Positions 50,723-59,958 are shown, counted from the stretch's first letter. The stretch: DNA of 64,000 nt from Leptobacterium_A meishanense (GCF_037645805.1 NZ_JBBEXE010000001.1:1-64000); one strand, 5' to 3'. Numbers and translations: made by a program. Notes: a model not told the origin generated them from the letters alone.

Positions 50723-52897
50723 ATGAAAAACAACCTACTGATAAGTAACTTTTTTTGGATTCCCTTCATTTTTGTTATAGGACTTAGTTCTCAAAAAGGG
50801 AAAGCACAAACATTGGAGAAACCGTTATTAGGATTTGTTTATGCATGTCCAAGTAATGGTTTTAATAGTTTTAATGCGATCATAAGTTATGATCTTATCT
50901 TTAATTCTGATAATGAATTTATTGTAGAGCTTTCCGGACCTGAAGGGAGTTTTGATACTCCTACTATTTTGAAAACAATAACCGATCAAAATTTTTCATT
51001 TGAATTTGAAACTAATTTCTCATTCCCAACAGCTGTTGCAGGAGAAAATTACAAAATACGGATACGATCAACGTCCCCGGAACAGATAAGCCCTGAAAGT
51101 AATATTTTCCATGCATTTTTTGTTCCAGATACCAATCTTATATTGAACAATTATGAGGACATTGTTGCGTGCGGAGCAACAACAGCTACATTATCGCTAA
51201 ATGTGGACATAGCTGCTTCATACTTATGGTTTAAAAATGGATTCTTTTATAAAGAAGGAGGAAGCAGTATAGAAGTAGATACATCAGGGGAATATTATGT
51301 AACCCCTTATTTTGGGGATTGCACCGGAAAAATTAATTCAAATATTGTAATAGTTGATTTTGGAGAAGAAATTATTGCTCAGATACAAGGAGGGGATATT
51401 GCGGAAGCTTGTCCTGGAGAAACACATACTTTTATAGCTGCTCCAGACAATGAATTTTATAACTATCAATGGTATAAAGATGGTGTATTGCTAGAAAATT
51501 TACCGGAATACACTCCACAATTAGGTGTTGCTGTTAGTGATGCAACTTATGGAAATTATAAAGTGGTGATAATAAGTAGTTCAGGGTGCGAAACAACCTC
51601 TAATACGATCACGCTCAAGGCACCTGATGTGAATGATACTGTTGAAGCAGCATCTCCAACAGAAAATATTTTAATTGGAAATGAACCATTGACACTTCAA
51701 GTAACAACCTCAATAACTAATCCGCAAGTAATGTGGTATAAAGATGGGGCACTCATTTCAAATGAGACAGGTTTAACTATACAGGTTAACGAGCCCGGTG
51801 AATATATTGCAAAAATAGCTGTTGCAGGAGCCTGTGTAGAAACTATTAATTCTTCCTTATTTAAAATAGAAGCTCCTACATCTTTTGCAGTATCAATAAA
51901 TCATGCAGACACTTATGAGGCATGCAGTAATACATCTTCAACTTTGCAACTAACTTCATTAGTGGCTATAAGCCCCAACTTTGAAGTAGTATTAGAAGAA
52001 AATAGCTATAATCAATTTTCTTTTGAGTGGTTTTTAGATCAAGAAGCTGTTGGATCAACTTCTACCACACATGTTATTGAGGATTATAATCAAAATGGAA
52101 GCTACCAATTGCAAGCAACTTATAAAAATGTTAACTATACATCTAATACTCTTCAGGTATCCTTGGGGCTTCCGCAAGTTTCACTAAATACCAATGCGGT
52201 TGTTTTATGCCAAAATGGAGATACCATAATTCTTGAAGCATCACATTATGAAGAAGTGTCGTATGTTTGGTATAAAGACAACATCAATATAGGCACAACC
52301 CTTGAGAACAGTGTTGAGATAAATGAACCCGGAATATATCATGTGGAAGTAATTAAGGATAATTGTGTTACCAAATCTGATGAATTTGCAATAACATTAT
52401 TTGATGAGAATGCTATTACTGTTTCCCCTTCAGATGTAATAACAATAACTAAAGGAGGCTCACAAGTCATTACAGCTTCGGGAGCAACCTCGTATCGATG
52501 GCAAAATGAGGAAGGGTTAACGTTGTCCTCTTCAGGGACCTTTGCAGTTTCTGAAGAAGGGGTTTACACTTTAATTGCTACAGAAGGTACTTGTGAAGTA
52601 ATTAAAACTATAACAGTTACAGAAGTTGAAGTTGTTATGATACCAAACATCATAAGCCCTAACCAAGATAATATAAATGATCTATGGGTACTTCCGCCTC
52701 AATTTACTAATGATCCTGAAGTAGAGGTACTCATATATGACACTTATGGTTCGTTGGTATTGAGAACAAGGTCTTACCAAAATAATTGGCCGGAATCCTC
52801 TTCTATAGGAGAAGCTGAAGCTTCAATTTATTACTACTTCATCCAAAAAAATGATACATTGCTAGAAAAAGGATCGCTGACAGTTGTAAATAGATAA
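50723..52897 (+). CDS. T9SS type B cargo adhesin with Ig-like repeats (CHU_C C-terminal domain)
   Basis: 724 residues: signal peptide (about 1-28), then tandem Ig-like beta-sandwich repeats, recognisable from recurring YxWYKDG / WFKNG / FEWFLDQ turns (about 160-620), and a C-terminal gliding-motility-associated domain (about 635-724: VVMIPNIISPNQDNINDLWV... LIYDTYGSLVLRTRSY) that directs type B secretion by the type IX system. The protein is probably displayed on the cell surface or secreted. The next gene encodes a PorP/SprF protein, the usual partner of type B cargo. Confidence 0.93.
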   Translation: MKNNLLISNFFWIPFIFVIGLSSQKGKAQTLEKPLLGFVYACPSNGFNSFNAIISYDLIFNSDNEFIVELSGPEGSFDTPTILKTITDQNFSFEFETNFSFPTAVAGENYKIRIRSTSPEQISPESNIFHAFFVPDTNLILNNYEDIVACGATTATLSLNVDIAASYLWFKNGFFYKEGGSSIEVDTSGEYYVTPYFGDCTGKINSNIVIVDFGEEIIAQIQGGDIAEACPGETHTFIAAPDNEFYNYQWYKDGVLLENLPEYTPQLGVAVSDATYGNYKVVIISSSGCETTSNTITLKAPDVNDTVEAASPTENILIGNEPLTLQVTTSITNPQVMWYKDGALISNETGLTIQVNEPGEYIAKIAVAGACVETINSSLFKIEAPTSFAVSINHADTYEACSNTSSTLQLTSLVAISPNFEVVLEENSYNQFSFEWFLDQEAVGSTSTTHVIEDYNQNGSYQLQATYKNVNYTSNTLQVSLGLPQVSLNTNAVVLCQNGDTIILEASHYEEVSYVWYKDNINIGTTLENSVEINEPGIYHVEVIKDNCVTKSDEFAITLFDENAITVSPSDVITITKGGSQVITASGATSYRWQNEEGLTLSSSGTFAVSEEGVYTLIATEGTCEVIKTITVTEVEVVMIPNIISPNQDNINDLWVLPPQFTNDPEVEVLIYDTYGSLVLRTRSYQNNWPESSSIGEAEASIYYYFIQKNDTLLEKGSLTVVNR

Positions 52898-52918
52898 TAT
52901 TTTTGATTTTTTTGTTGA

Positions 52919-54328
52919 ATGAAGAGGTGCAGACTTTTATTAGTGTTTTGTTTCCTGTTGACAGGAATATGTTTGACTGCACAACGCGGGATCCTCCCAA
53001 TTGATTTACGGCAGCACAATCTTGTAAAATATAATACTAACCTATACAATCCTGCATTATCATTCACCAATCACGAAGCTATGAGTTTAAGTGTTTGGGG
53101 AAGGGTTCAATGGGTAAATGTGGACGATTCCCCTAAAACATACTTAATTAATTATCACGGGAAGGTTGGCGACTATTCAGGCTTTGGGTTGGCACTGTTT
53201 CAACACAATATAGGGTTGTTTACAGATTCGGGGGGTATAGTAAATTATTCGAGGGGCATTCAATTGAGTAGAAATGCGTGGCTCACATTTGGTGTAAACG
53301 TATTTGCATACAAGCAATCACTTAATCAGGCAAGCCTAATAACACCAACACCTGATCCGTCCTTTTTACAAGGAGATGAGGACTTTATTATAGCTGTTAT
53401 GCCAGGGATCAACCTAACTGTTGGAAGTTTTGATATGGGCTTTTCTTCAGAAAATCTGTTTGATTATAATTTAACAGATTCTGAACAGCACACGAGTTAT
53501 GACGACAAAATATTCCTGGGCCATATTAGTTATAGTTTCACCTTGGAAAATAACAATGAAATGACAATCCGGCCAACAGCATATGGAAAATCGATCCCAT
53601 ACCAAGACTTTCAATATGGAGGGAATATTTTGTTAGATGTGCCCGCATACGGATGGCTACATGCAGGCTATAATAACTTTTATGGCATCTCCGGAGGGGT
53701 AGGTGTGAAAGTAACTGAAGGGGTGTCGGTTGGTTTTGTATACGAATCAGGCACCGATTCATCAAGCAGGGTTTTTGGAGACACGTATGAGGCAATGGCA
53801 ACTATAGAGTTTGCCAAGAGAGAAAGACCCCACAGAGAACAAAGAACAAGAACCAACAAAGTTCGCAATACACCAAAAAGAAACCAATCAAAAGAGATTG
53901 AAGAACAAAAGCCAGCGATAGAAAAAGATATTGAGAGAGATACTATAGCCCGGGAAAAAGTGGAGAAAGAAATTATAGAAACAAAACCGAAAACAGCGGA
54001 TGTAACTAAAAAAGAAAACCTGCCAAATGACAAACTTTTTGATGAATCCAATCCTCGTTATAAAACAGTAGAACAGATAGAAGGAGAACAACGAGGGTTT
54101 TATCTTGTGGCAAATGTTTTTTCTCAAAAGAAATATTTCGAGGCTTTTGTGAAGGGCTTGAAGAATAGGGGGTTGAACCCTGAATACTTTTTTAACAATG
54201 AAAACAGTTATTATTATGTCTACCTAAAGAAGTATGACAAACTTTCTGAAGCTGAACATGATAAAAACAATGATTTCAATGGACTTTATAATGGGGAAAT
54301 GTGGATTTTATGGGTTCGGTATGATTAG
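52919..54328 (+). CDS. PorP/SprF family T9SS outer-membrane protein with SPOR-like C-terminus
   Basis: 469 residues. Signal peptide (to about residue 21), a PorP/SprF beta-barrel (about 25-300: LRQHNLVKYNTNLYNPALSF, GFGLALFQHNIGLFTDSGGI, GYNNFYGISGGVGVKVTEGV), then a charged linker (about 300-390, rich in K, E and R) and a SPOR-like domain (about 395-469: GFYLVANVFSQKKYFEAFVK...WILWVRYD). PorP/SprF helps secretion or attachment of T9SS type B cargo at the outer membrane. The extra linker and SPOR-like domain are unusual and may bind peptidoglycan. It lies 21 bp after the adhesin gene. Confidence 0.9.
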   Translation: MKRCRLLLVFCFLLTGICLTAQRGILPIDLRQHNLVKYNTNLYNPALSFTNHEAMSLSVWGRVQWVNVDDSPKTYLINYHGKVGDYSGFGLALFQHNIGLFTDSGGIVNYSRGIQLSRNAWLTFGVNVFAYKQSLNQASLITPTPDPSFLQGDEDFIIAVMPGINLTVGSFDMGFSSENLFDYNLTDSEQHTSYDDKIFLGHISYSFTLENNNEMTIRPTAYGKSIPYQDFQYGGNILLDVPAYGWLHAGYNNFYGISGGVGVKVTEGVSVGFVYESGTDSSSRVFGDTYEAMATIEFAKRERPHREQRTRTNKVRNTPKRNQSKEIEEQKPAIEKDIERDTIAREKVEKEIIETKPKTADVTKKENLPNDKLFDESNPRYKTVEQIEGEQRGFYLVANVFSQKKYFEAFVKGLKNRGLNPEYFFNNENSYYYVYLKKYDKLSEAEHDKNNDFNGLYNGEMWILWVRYD

Positions 54329-54334
54329 CCAGAG

Positions 54335-54931
54335 TTATCTTTTCAACTCTTTGATAATCACCTGATCAACGTGATTCATACCTTCTTTTAAATAAGCGGG
54401 GTTGTTCATAACAGTTGCCATAAAAACACTACCACAAATAAGGCTGTATAACTTTTTTGAAGTATCGTAAGGGTTGATAAAAGGGTTGATTTCATTTTTT
54501 GATTTTCCTTCTACAATACTATCCGCTATGATAGCTAGGATCTTTTCAATAGCAGTTTGGACTTCCGAAAGCAATCCTTCATACCGTCCATACGCATCCA
54601 TTCCAACACTTAGAATAGGACAACCTCCAAGTTCTTTTACATGACTATTATAGAAGCGATAAAAATTAGTCAGTACAAATAGTTTTTGAATAGCGGAATC
54701 GGTAGTGTTTATTTGTGTATGGATTTTACCGATCAATACATCAACACTATATTTAAAGCATTGCAATGCCAAATCTTCTTTATTTTTAAAATTACCATAA
54801 ATGGCTCCTTTCGTTAAATCGGTGGCCTCTGTGAGATCACTTAAACTTGTCCCTGCGTATCCTTTTTTAGTAAAGATCGGCGCAACCGTTTTAATGATAT
54901 AATGGGTTGTTTTTGTTGCTTTTGAAGCCAT
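54335..54931 (-). CDS. TetR/AcrR family transcriptional regulator
   Basis: 198 residues. The N-terminal helix-turn-helix (about 8-52) reads IIKTVAPIFTKKGYAGTSLS and ATDLTKGAIYGNFKNKEDLA, the standard TetR DNA-binding segment. The C-terminal ligand domain is variable; HVKELGGCPILSVGMDAYGR resembles the region of the YxaF/LmrA-type group. No efflux pump or divergent target gene lies beside it: upstream is clpB on the same strand and downstream is the convergent PorP gene, so its targets are unclear. Confidence 0.92.
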   Translation of the reverse strand: MASKATKTTHYIIKTVAPIFTKKGYAGTSLSDLTEATDLTKGAIYGNFKNKEDLALQCFKYSVDVLIGKIHTQINTTDSAIQKLFVLTNFYRFYNSHVKELGGCPILSVGMDAYGRYEGLLSEVQTAIEKILAIIADSIVEGKSKNEINPFINPYDTSKKLYSLICGSVFMATVMNNPAYLKEGMNHVDQVIIKELKR

Positions 54932-54977
54932 AGTTATAAGAATAATAACAATAAAGATAGTAAAAGACCATTTGGTA

Positions 54978-55007
54978 TAAAAAAAGCAACCATATTTTGG
55001 CTGCTTT
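54978..55007 (-). terminator. Intrinsic terminator of clpB
   Basis: On the minus strand AAAGCAGCC pairs with GGTTGCTTT (one G-U pair) around a 7-nt loop, followed by a U-run, 21 nt after the clpB stop codon. Confidence 0.8.
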
Positions 55008-55027
55008 CTATGTATATTTAAAGGAGT

Positions 55028-57631
55028 TTATTTTTCAACCAAATCATCATGATTTCTAAAGACTAGTTGGTCATCGAAAGCATCCAGTAATATAATACTA
55101 TCCGTAGTGATCTTTCCACCTAAAATTTCTTTGGATAACTGATTAAGTACATCTTTTTGTATCACTCGTTTTACAGGGCGTGCGCCATATTGAGGGTCAA
55201 AACCCTTTTGAGCCAAGTATTCAATAGCTTCTTCTGTAGCATCAAGGGTAATGTGCTGTTTGGCAACCATTTTAATAACATTTTTCAATTGTAATCGTAC
55301 AATTTCTTTAATGTCAGCAGTGTTTAACGGCGTAAACATTACAATGTCATCAATACGGTTTAAAAACTCAGGTCGTACAGACTGTTTTAACAGCCCTAAT
55401 ACTTCAGTTTTTGCAGCCTCAGTTGCGCTGTAGATATCCTGTATCGCTTCAAATTTTTCCTGAATAATATGGCTTCCTATATTACTCGTCATAATAATAA
55501 TAGTGTTTTTGAAATCTGCCAACCTCCCTTTGTTATCAGTTAACCGGCCTTCATCCAATACCTGTAATAGGATATTAAAGGTATCAGGATGTGCTTTTTC
55601 AATCTCATCGAGCAATACGACAGAATACGGTTTTCTTCGTACCGCTTCTGTAAGTTGCCCACCTTCATCGTAGCCGACATATCCGGGAGGTGCACCCACT
55701 AACCGGCTTACTGAATGCCGTTCCTGGTATTCACTCATGTCAATGCGTGTCATAGCATTTTCATCATCAAATAAATATTCGGCCAATGCTTTTGCCAACT
55801 CAGTCTTTCCAACACCGGTAGTTCCCAGAAAGAGGAAAGAACCGATAGGCCTTTTTGAGTCTTGTAACCCGGCTCGGCTTCTTCGTATAGCATCGGAAAC
55901 AGCCTGTATGGCTTCTTCCTGCCCTACAACACGTTTGTGCAGCTCCTCTTCAAGGTGCAATAGTTTTTCCCGTTCGCTTTGTAGCATTTTTGTAACTGGG
56001 ATCCCGGTCCATTTTGCCACGACTTCTGCAATATCTTCACTAGTCACCTCTTCTTTTATAAGTGAAGTGTTTCCTTGCTGTTCTTGTAGCTGTTTTTGAA
56101 AGGTTTCTAGTTGCTCTTGAGCCTCTTTAATTTTTCCATAGCGTAATTCGGCTACTTTTCCATAGTCACCATCACGTTCCGCACGGTCAGCCTCAATTTT
56201 ATAATTTTCAATGTCTTCTTTTGTACTTTGAATGTTGTCTACTACTTCCTTTTCACTTTGCCATTTAGCGAAAATTTCGTTGCGCTCTTCTTTAAGGTTT
56301 GCGAGATCGGCATTTAACGCCTTTAATTTTGTTTCATCTTTTTCCCTTTTTATGGCTTCAATTTCAATTTCTAACTGCATGATTTTCCTATCCAACACAT
56401 CCAACTCTTCCGGTTTGGAATTAATTTCCATACGTAATTTAGAAGAGGCCTCATCCATTAAGTCAATTGCTTTATCTGGTAAAAACCGGTTGGTGATGTA
56501 TCGCTGCGATAGCTCTACAGCAGCAATGATGGCATCATCTTTAATGCGTACCTTATGATGGGTTTCGTATTTTTCTTTGATACCCCGAAGAATGGAGATA
56601 GCACTTTCGGTATCGGGCTCATTAACAGTTACCTTTTGAAACCGTCTTTCCAGTGCTTTATCTTTTTCAAAATACTTCTGGTACTCATCCAAAGTAGTAG
56701 CACCAATAGCTCTTAATTCACCTCTTGCCAATGCAGGCTTTAAGATATTTGCTGCATCCATGGCACCTTCGCCACCACCGGCCCCTACAAGGGTGTGGAT
56801 TTCATCAATAAAAAGTACAATGTCTCCATCAGAAGCGGTTACTTCTTTGATGACGGCTTTCAAACGTTCTTCAAATTCGCCTTTATACTTGGCGCCGGCA
56901 ATAAGTGCCCCCATGTCAAGTGCAAAAATTTGCTTGTCTTTTAGGTTTTCAGGAACATCGCCTTGGATAATACGGTGTGCCAACCCTTCTGCGATGGCTG
57001 TTTTACCCGTGCCGGGTTCACCAACCAGAATGGGATTGTTTTTAGTTCTTCGCGATAAGATTTGAAGGATTCTCCTAATCTCCTCATCACGGCCAATTAC
57101 CGGGTCTAATTTTCCGTCGTTGGCTAGTTGGTTCAAGTTCTTGGCATACTTATTTAGCGAGTTATAGGTTTCTTCAGCACTTGCAGAGGTAACACGGTCA
57201 CCTTTACGAAGTTCTGCAATAGCACTTTGCAGCCCTTTTTCAGTAACGCCCTGATCTTTTAAGATTTGGGCAATCTTGCTTTTAGATTTAAAAACAGCTA
57301 AGATCAAATGTTCAATAGCAACAAATTCGTCATTCATTTTTTTAGCAATGATGCTTGCTTCATTTAATGTGGAGGCCGCTTCTCTAGAAAGTATCAAATC
57401 TCCCCCCGATACTTTTGGAAAACTTTCGAGTGTACTGTCCAACACCTGTTTGAGTAGGGAGACATTACTGTTTAATTTTTTCAATAGAAAGGGGAGTACG
57501 TTGTCATCAACTTCAACAATAGCTTTGAAGATGTGTTCGTTCTCAATTTGCTGATGGCCATATTCCTGGGCAAGTTGCTGTGCTTGTTGTATGACCTCTT
57601 GTGATTTTATAGTGAAATTATTTAAGTTCAT
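55028..57631 (-). CDS. clpB: ATP-dependent chaperone ClpB
   Basis: 867 residues, the full four-part plan: N-terminal repeat domain (about 1-145), NBD1 with GEPGTGKTAIAEGLA and FIDEIHTLVGAGG, the long coiled-coil middle domain (about 395-525) that marks ClpB and not ClpA/C, NBD2 with GTTGVGKTELAKALAEYLF and the YGARPVKRVIQK sensor-2 region. ClpB works with DnaK to pull proteins from aggregates. It is a heat-stress gene, but no CIRCE or clear alternative promoter is visible in the 177 bp upstream. Monocistronic, with its own terminator. Confidence 0.97.
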   Translation of the reverse strand: MNLNNFTIKSQEVIQQAQQLAQEYGHQQIENEHIFKAIVEVDDNVLPFLLKKLNSNVSLLKQVLDSTLESFPKVSGGDLILSREAASTLNEASIIAKKMNDEFVAIEHLILAVFKSKSKIAQILKDQGVTEKGLQSAIAELRKGDRVTSASAEETYNSLNKYAKNLNQLANDGKLDPVIGRDEEIRRILQILSRRTKNNPILVGEPGTGKTAIAEGLAHRIIQGDVPENLKDKQIFALDMGALIAGAKYKGEFEERLKAVIKEVTASDGDIVLFIDEIHTLVGAGGGEGAMDAANILKPALARGELRAIGATTLDEYQKYFEKDKALERRFQKVTVNEPDTESAISILRGIKEKYETHHKVRIKDDAIIAAVELSQRYITNRFLPDKAIDLMDEASSKLRMEINSKPEELDVLDRKIMQLEIEIEAIKREKDETKLKALNADLANLKEERNEIFAKWQSEKEVVDNIQSTKEDIENYKIEADRAERDGDYGKVAELRYGKIKEAQEQLETFQKQLQEQQGNTSLIKEEVTSEDIAEVVAKWTGIPVTKMLQSEREKLLHLEEELHKRVVGQEEAIQAVSDAIRRSRAGLQDSKRPIGSFLFLGTTGVGKTELAKALAEYLFDDENAMTRIDMSEYQERHSVSRLVGAPPGYVGYDEGGQLTEAVRRKPYSVVLLDEIEKAHPDTFNILLQVLDEGRLTDNKGRLADFKNTIIIMTSNIGSHIIQEKFEAIQDIYSATEAAKTEVLGLLKQSVRPEFLNRIDDIVMFTPLNTADIKEIVRLQLKNVIKMVAKQHITLDATEEAIEYLAQKGFDPQYGARPVKRVIQKDVLNQLSKEILGGKITTDSIILLDAFDDQLVFRNHDDLVEK

Positions 57632-57808
57632 ATATTTTTAATTTTCAGTTCTTTTTCTGAATTTTAGTCAATAGTTGTTCCAATCAGAAAAAGCTGACAA
57701 TATGACTGAAAATATACTTTTTTTAAAGACATTTTGACGTAAATATTTAGAAATGACGATGAAAGTTATATAGAAAGAGAACGACTACTAATTAAAAATA
57801 AATCGGAT

Positions 57809-58201
57809 ATGGGATTGTTTAACTTATTCAAAGGAAATCCAGCCTCTTCTACAGGTAAAGATATTATAAATTGGATACCTCTTACTACTATAGAGCAGCT
57901 TGATCAACTGGTTGAAGAGAGTACTCATAAACTAGCAGTTATTTTTAAGCATAGTAAACGTTGCGGTATTAGCCGGATGATTTTAAGAAATTTTCAGGAC
58001 ACATATGATATCGAAGATGATAAGGCTGTAAATCTTTACTTTTTAGACATTTTGAGTTACCGGAATGTATCGGATGAAGTTGCAGCTCGTTTTCAGGTAT
58101 GGCACGAGAGTCCACAGCTTGTGATATTGAAAAACAAAAAAATTGTGTACCATAATTCACATAGTAATATACGAGCAGACGATGTTAAAGGATATATATA
58201 A
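57809..58201 (+). CDS. YtxJ/BrxC-like monothiol bacilliredoxin
   Basis: 130 residues, thioredoxin fold. The active site is FKHSKRCGISRM with Cys52 preceded by Arg and followed by G-I-S, matching the YtxJ/BrxC family (TCxxS-like) rather than a CXXC thioredoxin; the cis-Pro loop is WHESPQLVI (about 101-109). BrxC removes bacillithiol from S-bacillithiolated proteins. Its presence implies that this organism makes bacillithiol, as many Bacteroidota do; the bsh genes are not in the window. It diverges from clpB and ends at a bidirectional terminator. Confidence 0.9.
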   Translation: MGLFNLFKGNPASSTGKDIINWIPLTTIEQLDQLVEESTHKLAVIFKHSKRCGISRMILRNFQDTYDIEDDKAVNLYFLDILSYRNVSDEVAARFQVWHESPQLVILKNKKIVYHNSHSNIRADDVKGYI

Positions 58202-58243
58202 TAGTTTATATTTAAAGGAATTTAAACCCTAATTTCCTTTTAT

Positions 58244-58275
58244 AAAAAAGCCTTCCACATATCGAAGGCTTTTTT
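58244..58275. terminator. Bidirectional intrinsic terminator
   Basis: AAAAAAGCCTTC (58244-58255) and GAAGGCTTTTTT (58264-58275) are perfect 12-bp arms around an 8-nt loop, with U-runs on both strands. It ends the YtxJ-like gene (plus) and the 55-residue peptide gene (minus). Confidence 0.93.
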
Positions 58276-58315
58276 GTGTTACACTACTTTAATATTTATG
58301 CAGGCAGATTTAATA

Positions 58316-58483
58316 CTAAAAGTCCCAACCAGAACCTTCATAGTCGTCGCAACCCTCCATAAATGGGTCTTTCACACAGGGGTCGCCTGGGTGATAACAA
58401 CCTGCAAAAACCAGACGGCTTTGTTCTCTTGTGAGTTTCGGCGCATTTAATTCTTTAGTTAACTCAAAAATTGATTTTCTCAT
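58316..58483 (-). CDS. 55-residue Cys-containing peptide with bacteriocin-type leader (putative RiPP-like precursor)
   Basis: An open frame of 55 codons, ATG 58483 to TAG 58316, too short for most gene finders. The first 28 residues look like the leader of flavobacterial small secreted peptides: MRKSIFELTKELNAPKLTREQ then SRLVFAG, comparable to the MKKSIxxL...LxxxEQKxIxGG leaders cleaved by peptidase-containing ABC transporters, here ending AG in place of GG. The C-terminal 27 residues hold three cysteines (Cys29, Cys36, Cys45), are acidic and end GSGWDF. It has an A/T-rich start region typical for this phylum and a strong terminator 41 nt downstream. No modification, protease or transporter genes are adjacent, so the function is open. 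Confidence 0.65.
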   Translation of the reverse strand: MRKSIFELTKELNAPKLTREQSRLVFAGCYHPGDPCVKDPFMEGCDDYEGSGWDF

Positions 58484-58731
58484 ATTAATTAAAAATTAAG
58501 GATTAGTCATTATTATTTGAAAGAAAAAACTAATATATTAAAAAATAAAATATTTCATATTTTATGATAAAAAAATTAAAAGGTGCCCTAGTTGTTTGTC
58601 AAATGGAATCTTGCAGTTTATTATATAAAAAAGTACAGAAGTATTATATAATAGTTAATATAGGAATATATATTGAATAGTTTTCTTAGAAAAGATACCC
58701 CTATAGGTTTTAAAACCATGAGTTTTCAAGC
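58484..58731. other. AT-rich intergenic stretch without a clear gene
   Basis: About 250 bp between the small peptide gene and the lipoprotein gene. It contains a 38-codon plus-strand frame (58564-58680) with no leader or promoter support, which I regard as chance, and a short TATTATATAATA palindrome. No RNA gene or exact promoter box was recognised. Confidence 0.4.
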
Positions 58732-59916
58732 TCAATCTCTATACCTTCTGGCAATATGCCTCATTTTGTCTTTTAAATCTTCTCCTGCATCATAAATCAT
58801 TTGCTCATTGCTGGGAAATTGTAGGGGAGTATTGTTGATAAGTCGAATATGTGAATTGTCTAATGCACGCTTGTCACCATCATAATCAGCATATATATGT
58901 TCAAACACAAATTCACTAGAAAGGGGGTAGGTCTTTAACAATTGATTTGTTTTCAGATCATTGACTTGTACGTCACCGCTTACCTGAACAGCTTTAAATT
59001 GTGTAAACTCATAGAAATCACAACGGACCGAAACCATTTTATCAATTTTTATTTTATTCCCAAGACTGTCTTTTACTACACGCCCATCATCATCATATAG
59101 GTATTCCCATCCATCTTTGATTTGCTTTTCCATAATCACTTGCTTTTCTTTAATTTGTTCTGGGGTTATATTAATATCGCGAAAAGCTATTTGCATTTCA
59201 TAATCGTAAGTGATGTGTCGCTGTGGGTTGTTATGAAAAACAGTCCAAAGATCATTGATGCCATAGGTGTCAAAATTTAACAGTTCTTCTTCCAGCTTTT
59301 TAGGAATTGCCATCTGGGTATCATTGATGACACCTACTTTTACAAAGTCAACCCCCTTAAAATGCGCTTCTTCCATTTTTGTCTTTGTGTCTTTATAATC
59401 GGGATTAATTTTGTCTATATACAAAAAGTCATCATAAGCGGCCCTAAAATCATATTTGTTCTGACCATTTTTTAAAGTTGATGAGGCTTTTGTGTATAGA
59501 TACCCAGATAGCTCATTTTTAGCGCCAATGATATGATTTGTGTAATCTTGGAACTTAAATTTGGCATTTTTACCTTTTTCTTGAAGTTGGAGTGGAAGCA
59601 ATGGCTTGATGAGTTCTTGCCGATTGCTTAGTTTTACATATGTTTCATAGATTTCTTCCAGATATTGAGGGTTTCCATCTTTTTTTAAAAAATCAATTTG
59701 CCGAAGGTCACGGTCAACGGCTTTTGCAAAAGCCTCTTCCAGCTGATAAATATATGGCTGATTGCCTTTTCTGGTTTTATTGTTTTGCAATTTATCAACG
59801 GCAATGCTGATCGTAGTATCATAATTGCCCTTATTGAGTGCTTCTTGTGATTTTTTCACACCACTACAAGCAAAGGTAAAAATTACGGTAAAAGCTATAA
59901 GTAGTAGTTTTTTCAT
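58732..59916 (-). CDS. Lipoprotein of unknown function
   Basis: 394 residues. Lipoprotein signal peptide with Cys17 (VIFTFACSGVKK); the first ~200 residues are helical and TPR-like (SQEALNKGNYDTTISIAVDK, YDFRAAYDDFLYIDKINPDY); the second half is beta-rich with QVSGDVQVNDLKTNQLLKTY and SSEFVFEHIYADYDGDKRAL. I do not recognise a named family, though such proteins are conserved in Flavobacteriaceae. Probably outer-membrane anchored. It follows fahA on the same strand by 84 bp, with an 8-bp inverted repeat between them, so co-transcription is uncertain. Confidence 0.82.
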   Translation of the reverse strand: MKKLLLIAFTVIFTFACSGVKKSQEALNKGNYDTTISIAVDKLQNNKTRKGNQPYIYQLEEAFAKAVDRDLRQIDFLKKDGNPQYLEEIYETYVKLSNRQELIKPLLPLQLQEKGKNAKFKFQDYTNHIIGAKNELSGYLYTKASSTLKNGQNKYDFRAAYDDFLYIDKINPDYKDTKTKMEEAHFKGVDFVKVGVINDTQMAIPKKLEEELLNFDTYGINDLWTVFHNNPQRHITYDYEMQIAFRDINITPEQIKEKQVIMEKQIKDGWEYLYDDDGRVVKDSLGNKIKIDKMVSVRCDFYEFTQFKAVQVSGDVQVNDLKTNQLLKTYPLSSEFVFEHIYADYDGDKRALDNSHIRLINNTPLQFPSNEQMIYDAGEDLKDKMRHIARRYRD

Positions 59917-59958
59917 AACGGTTCAATTTTGGTTTCACGGAATGTTAATTCCAATTCT

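Noticed and set aside
55251..57554. Several plus-strand open frames of 60-120 codons opposite clpB
   Set aside because: They are shadows of the clpB reading frame, lie fully inside an essential gene and show no recognisable protein.
58564..58680. 38-codon plus-strand frame near the small peptide gene
   Set aside because: No leader, promoter or family resemblance; the composition matches AT-rich intergenic DNA.
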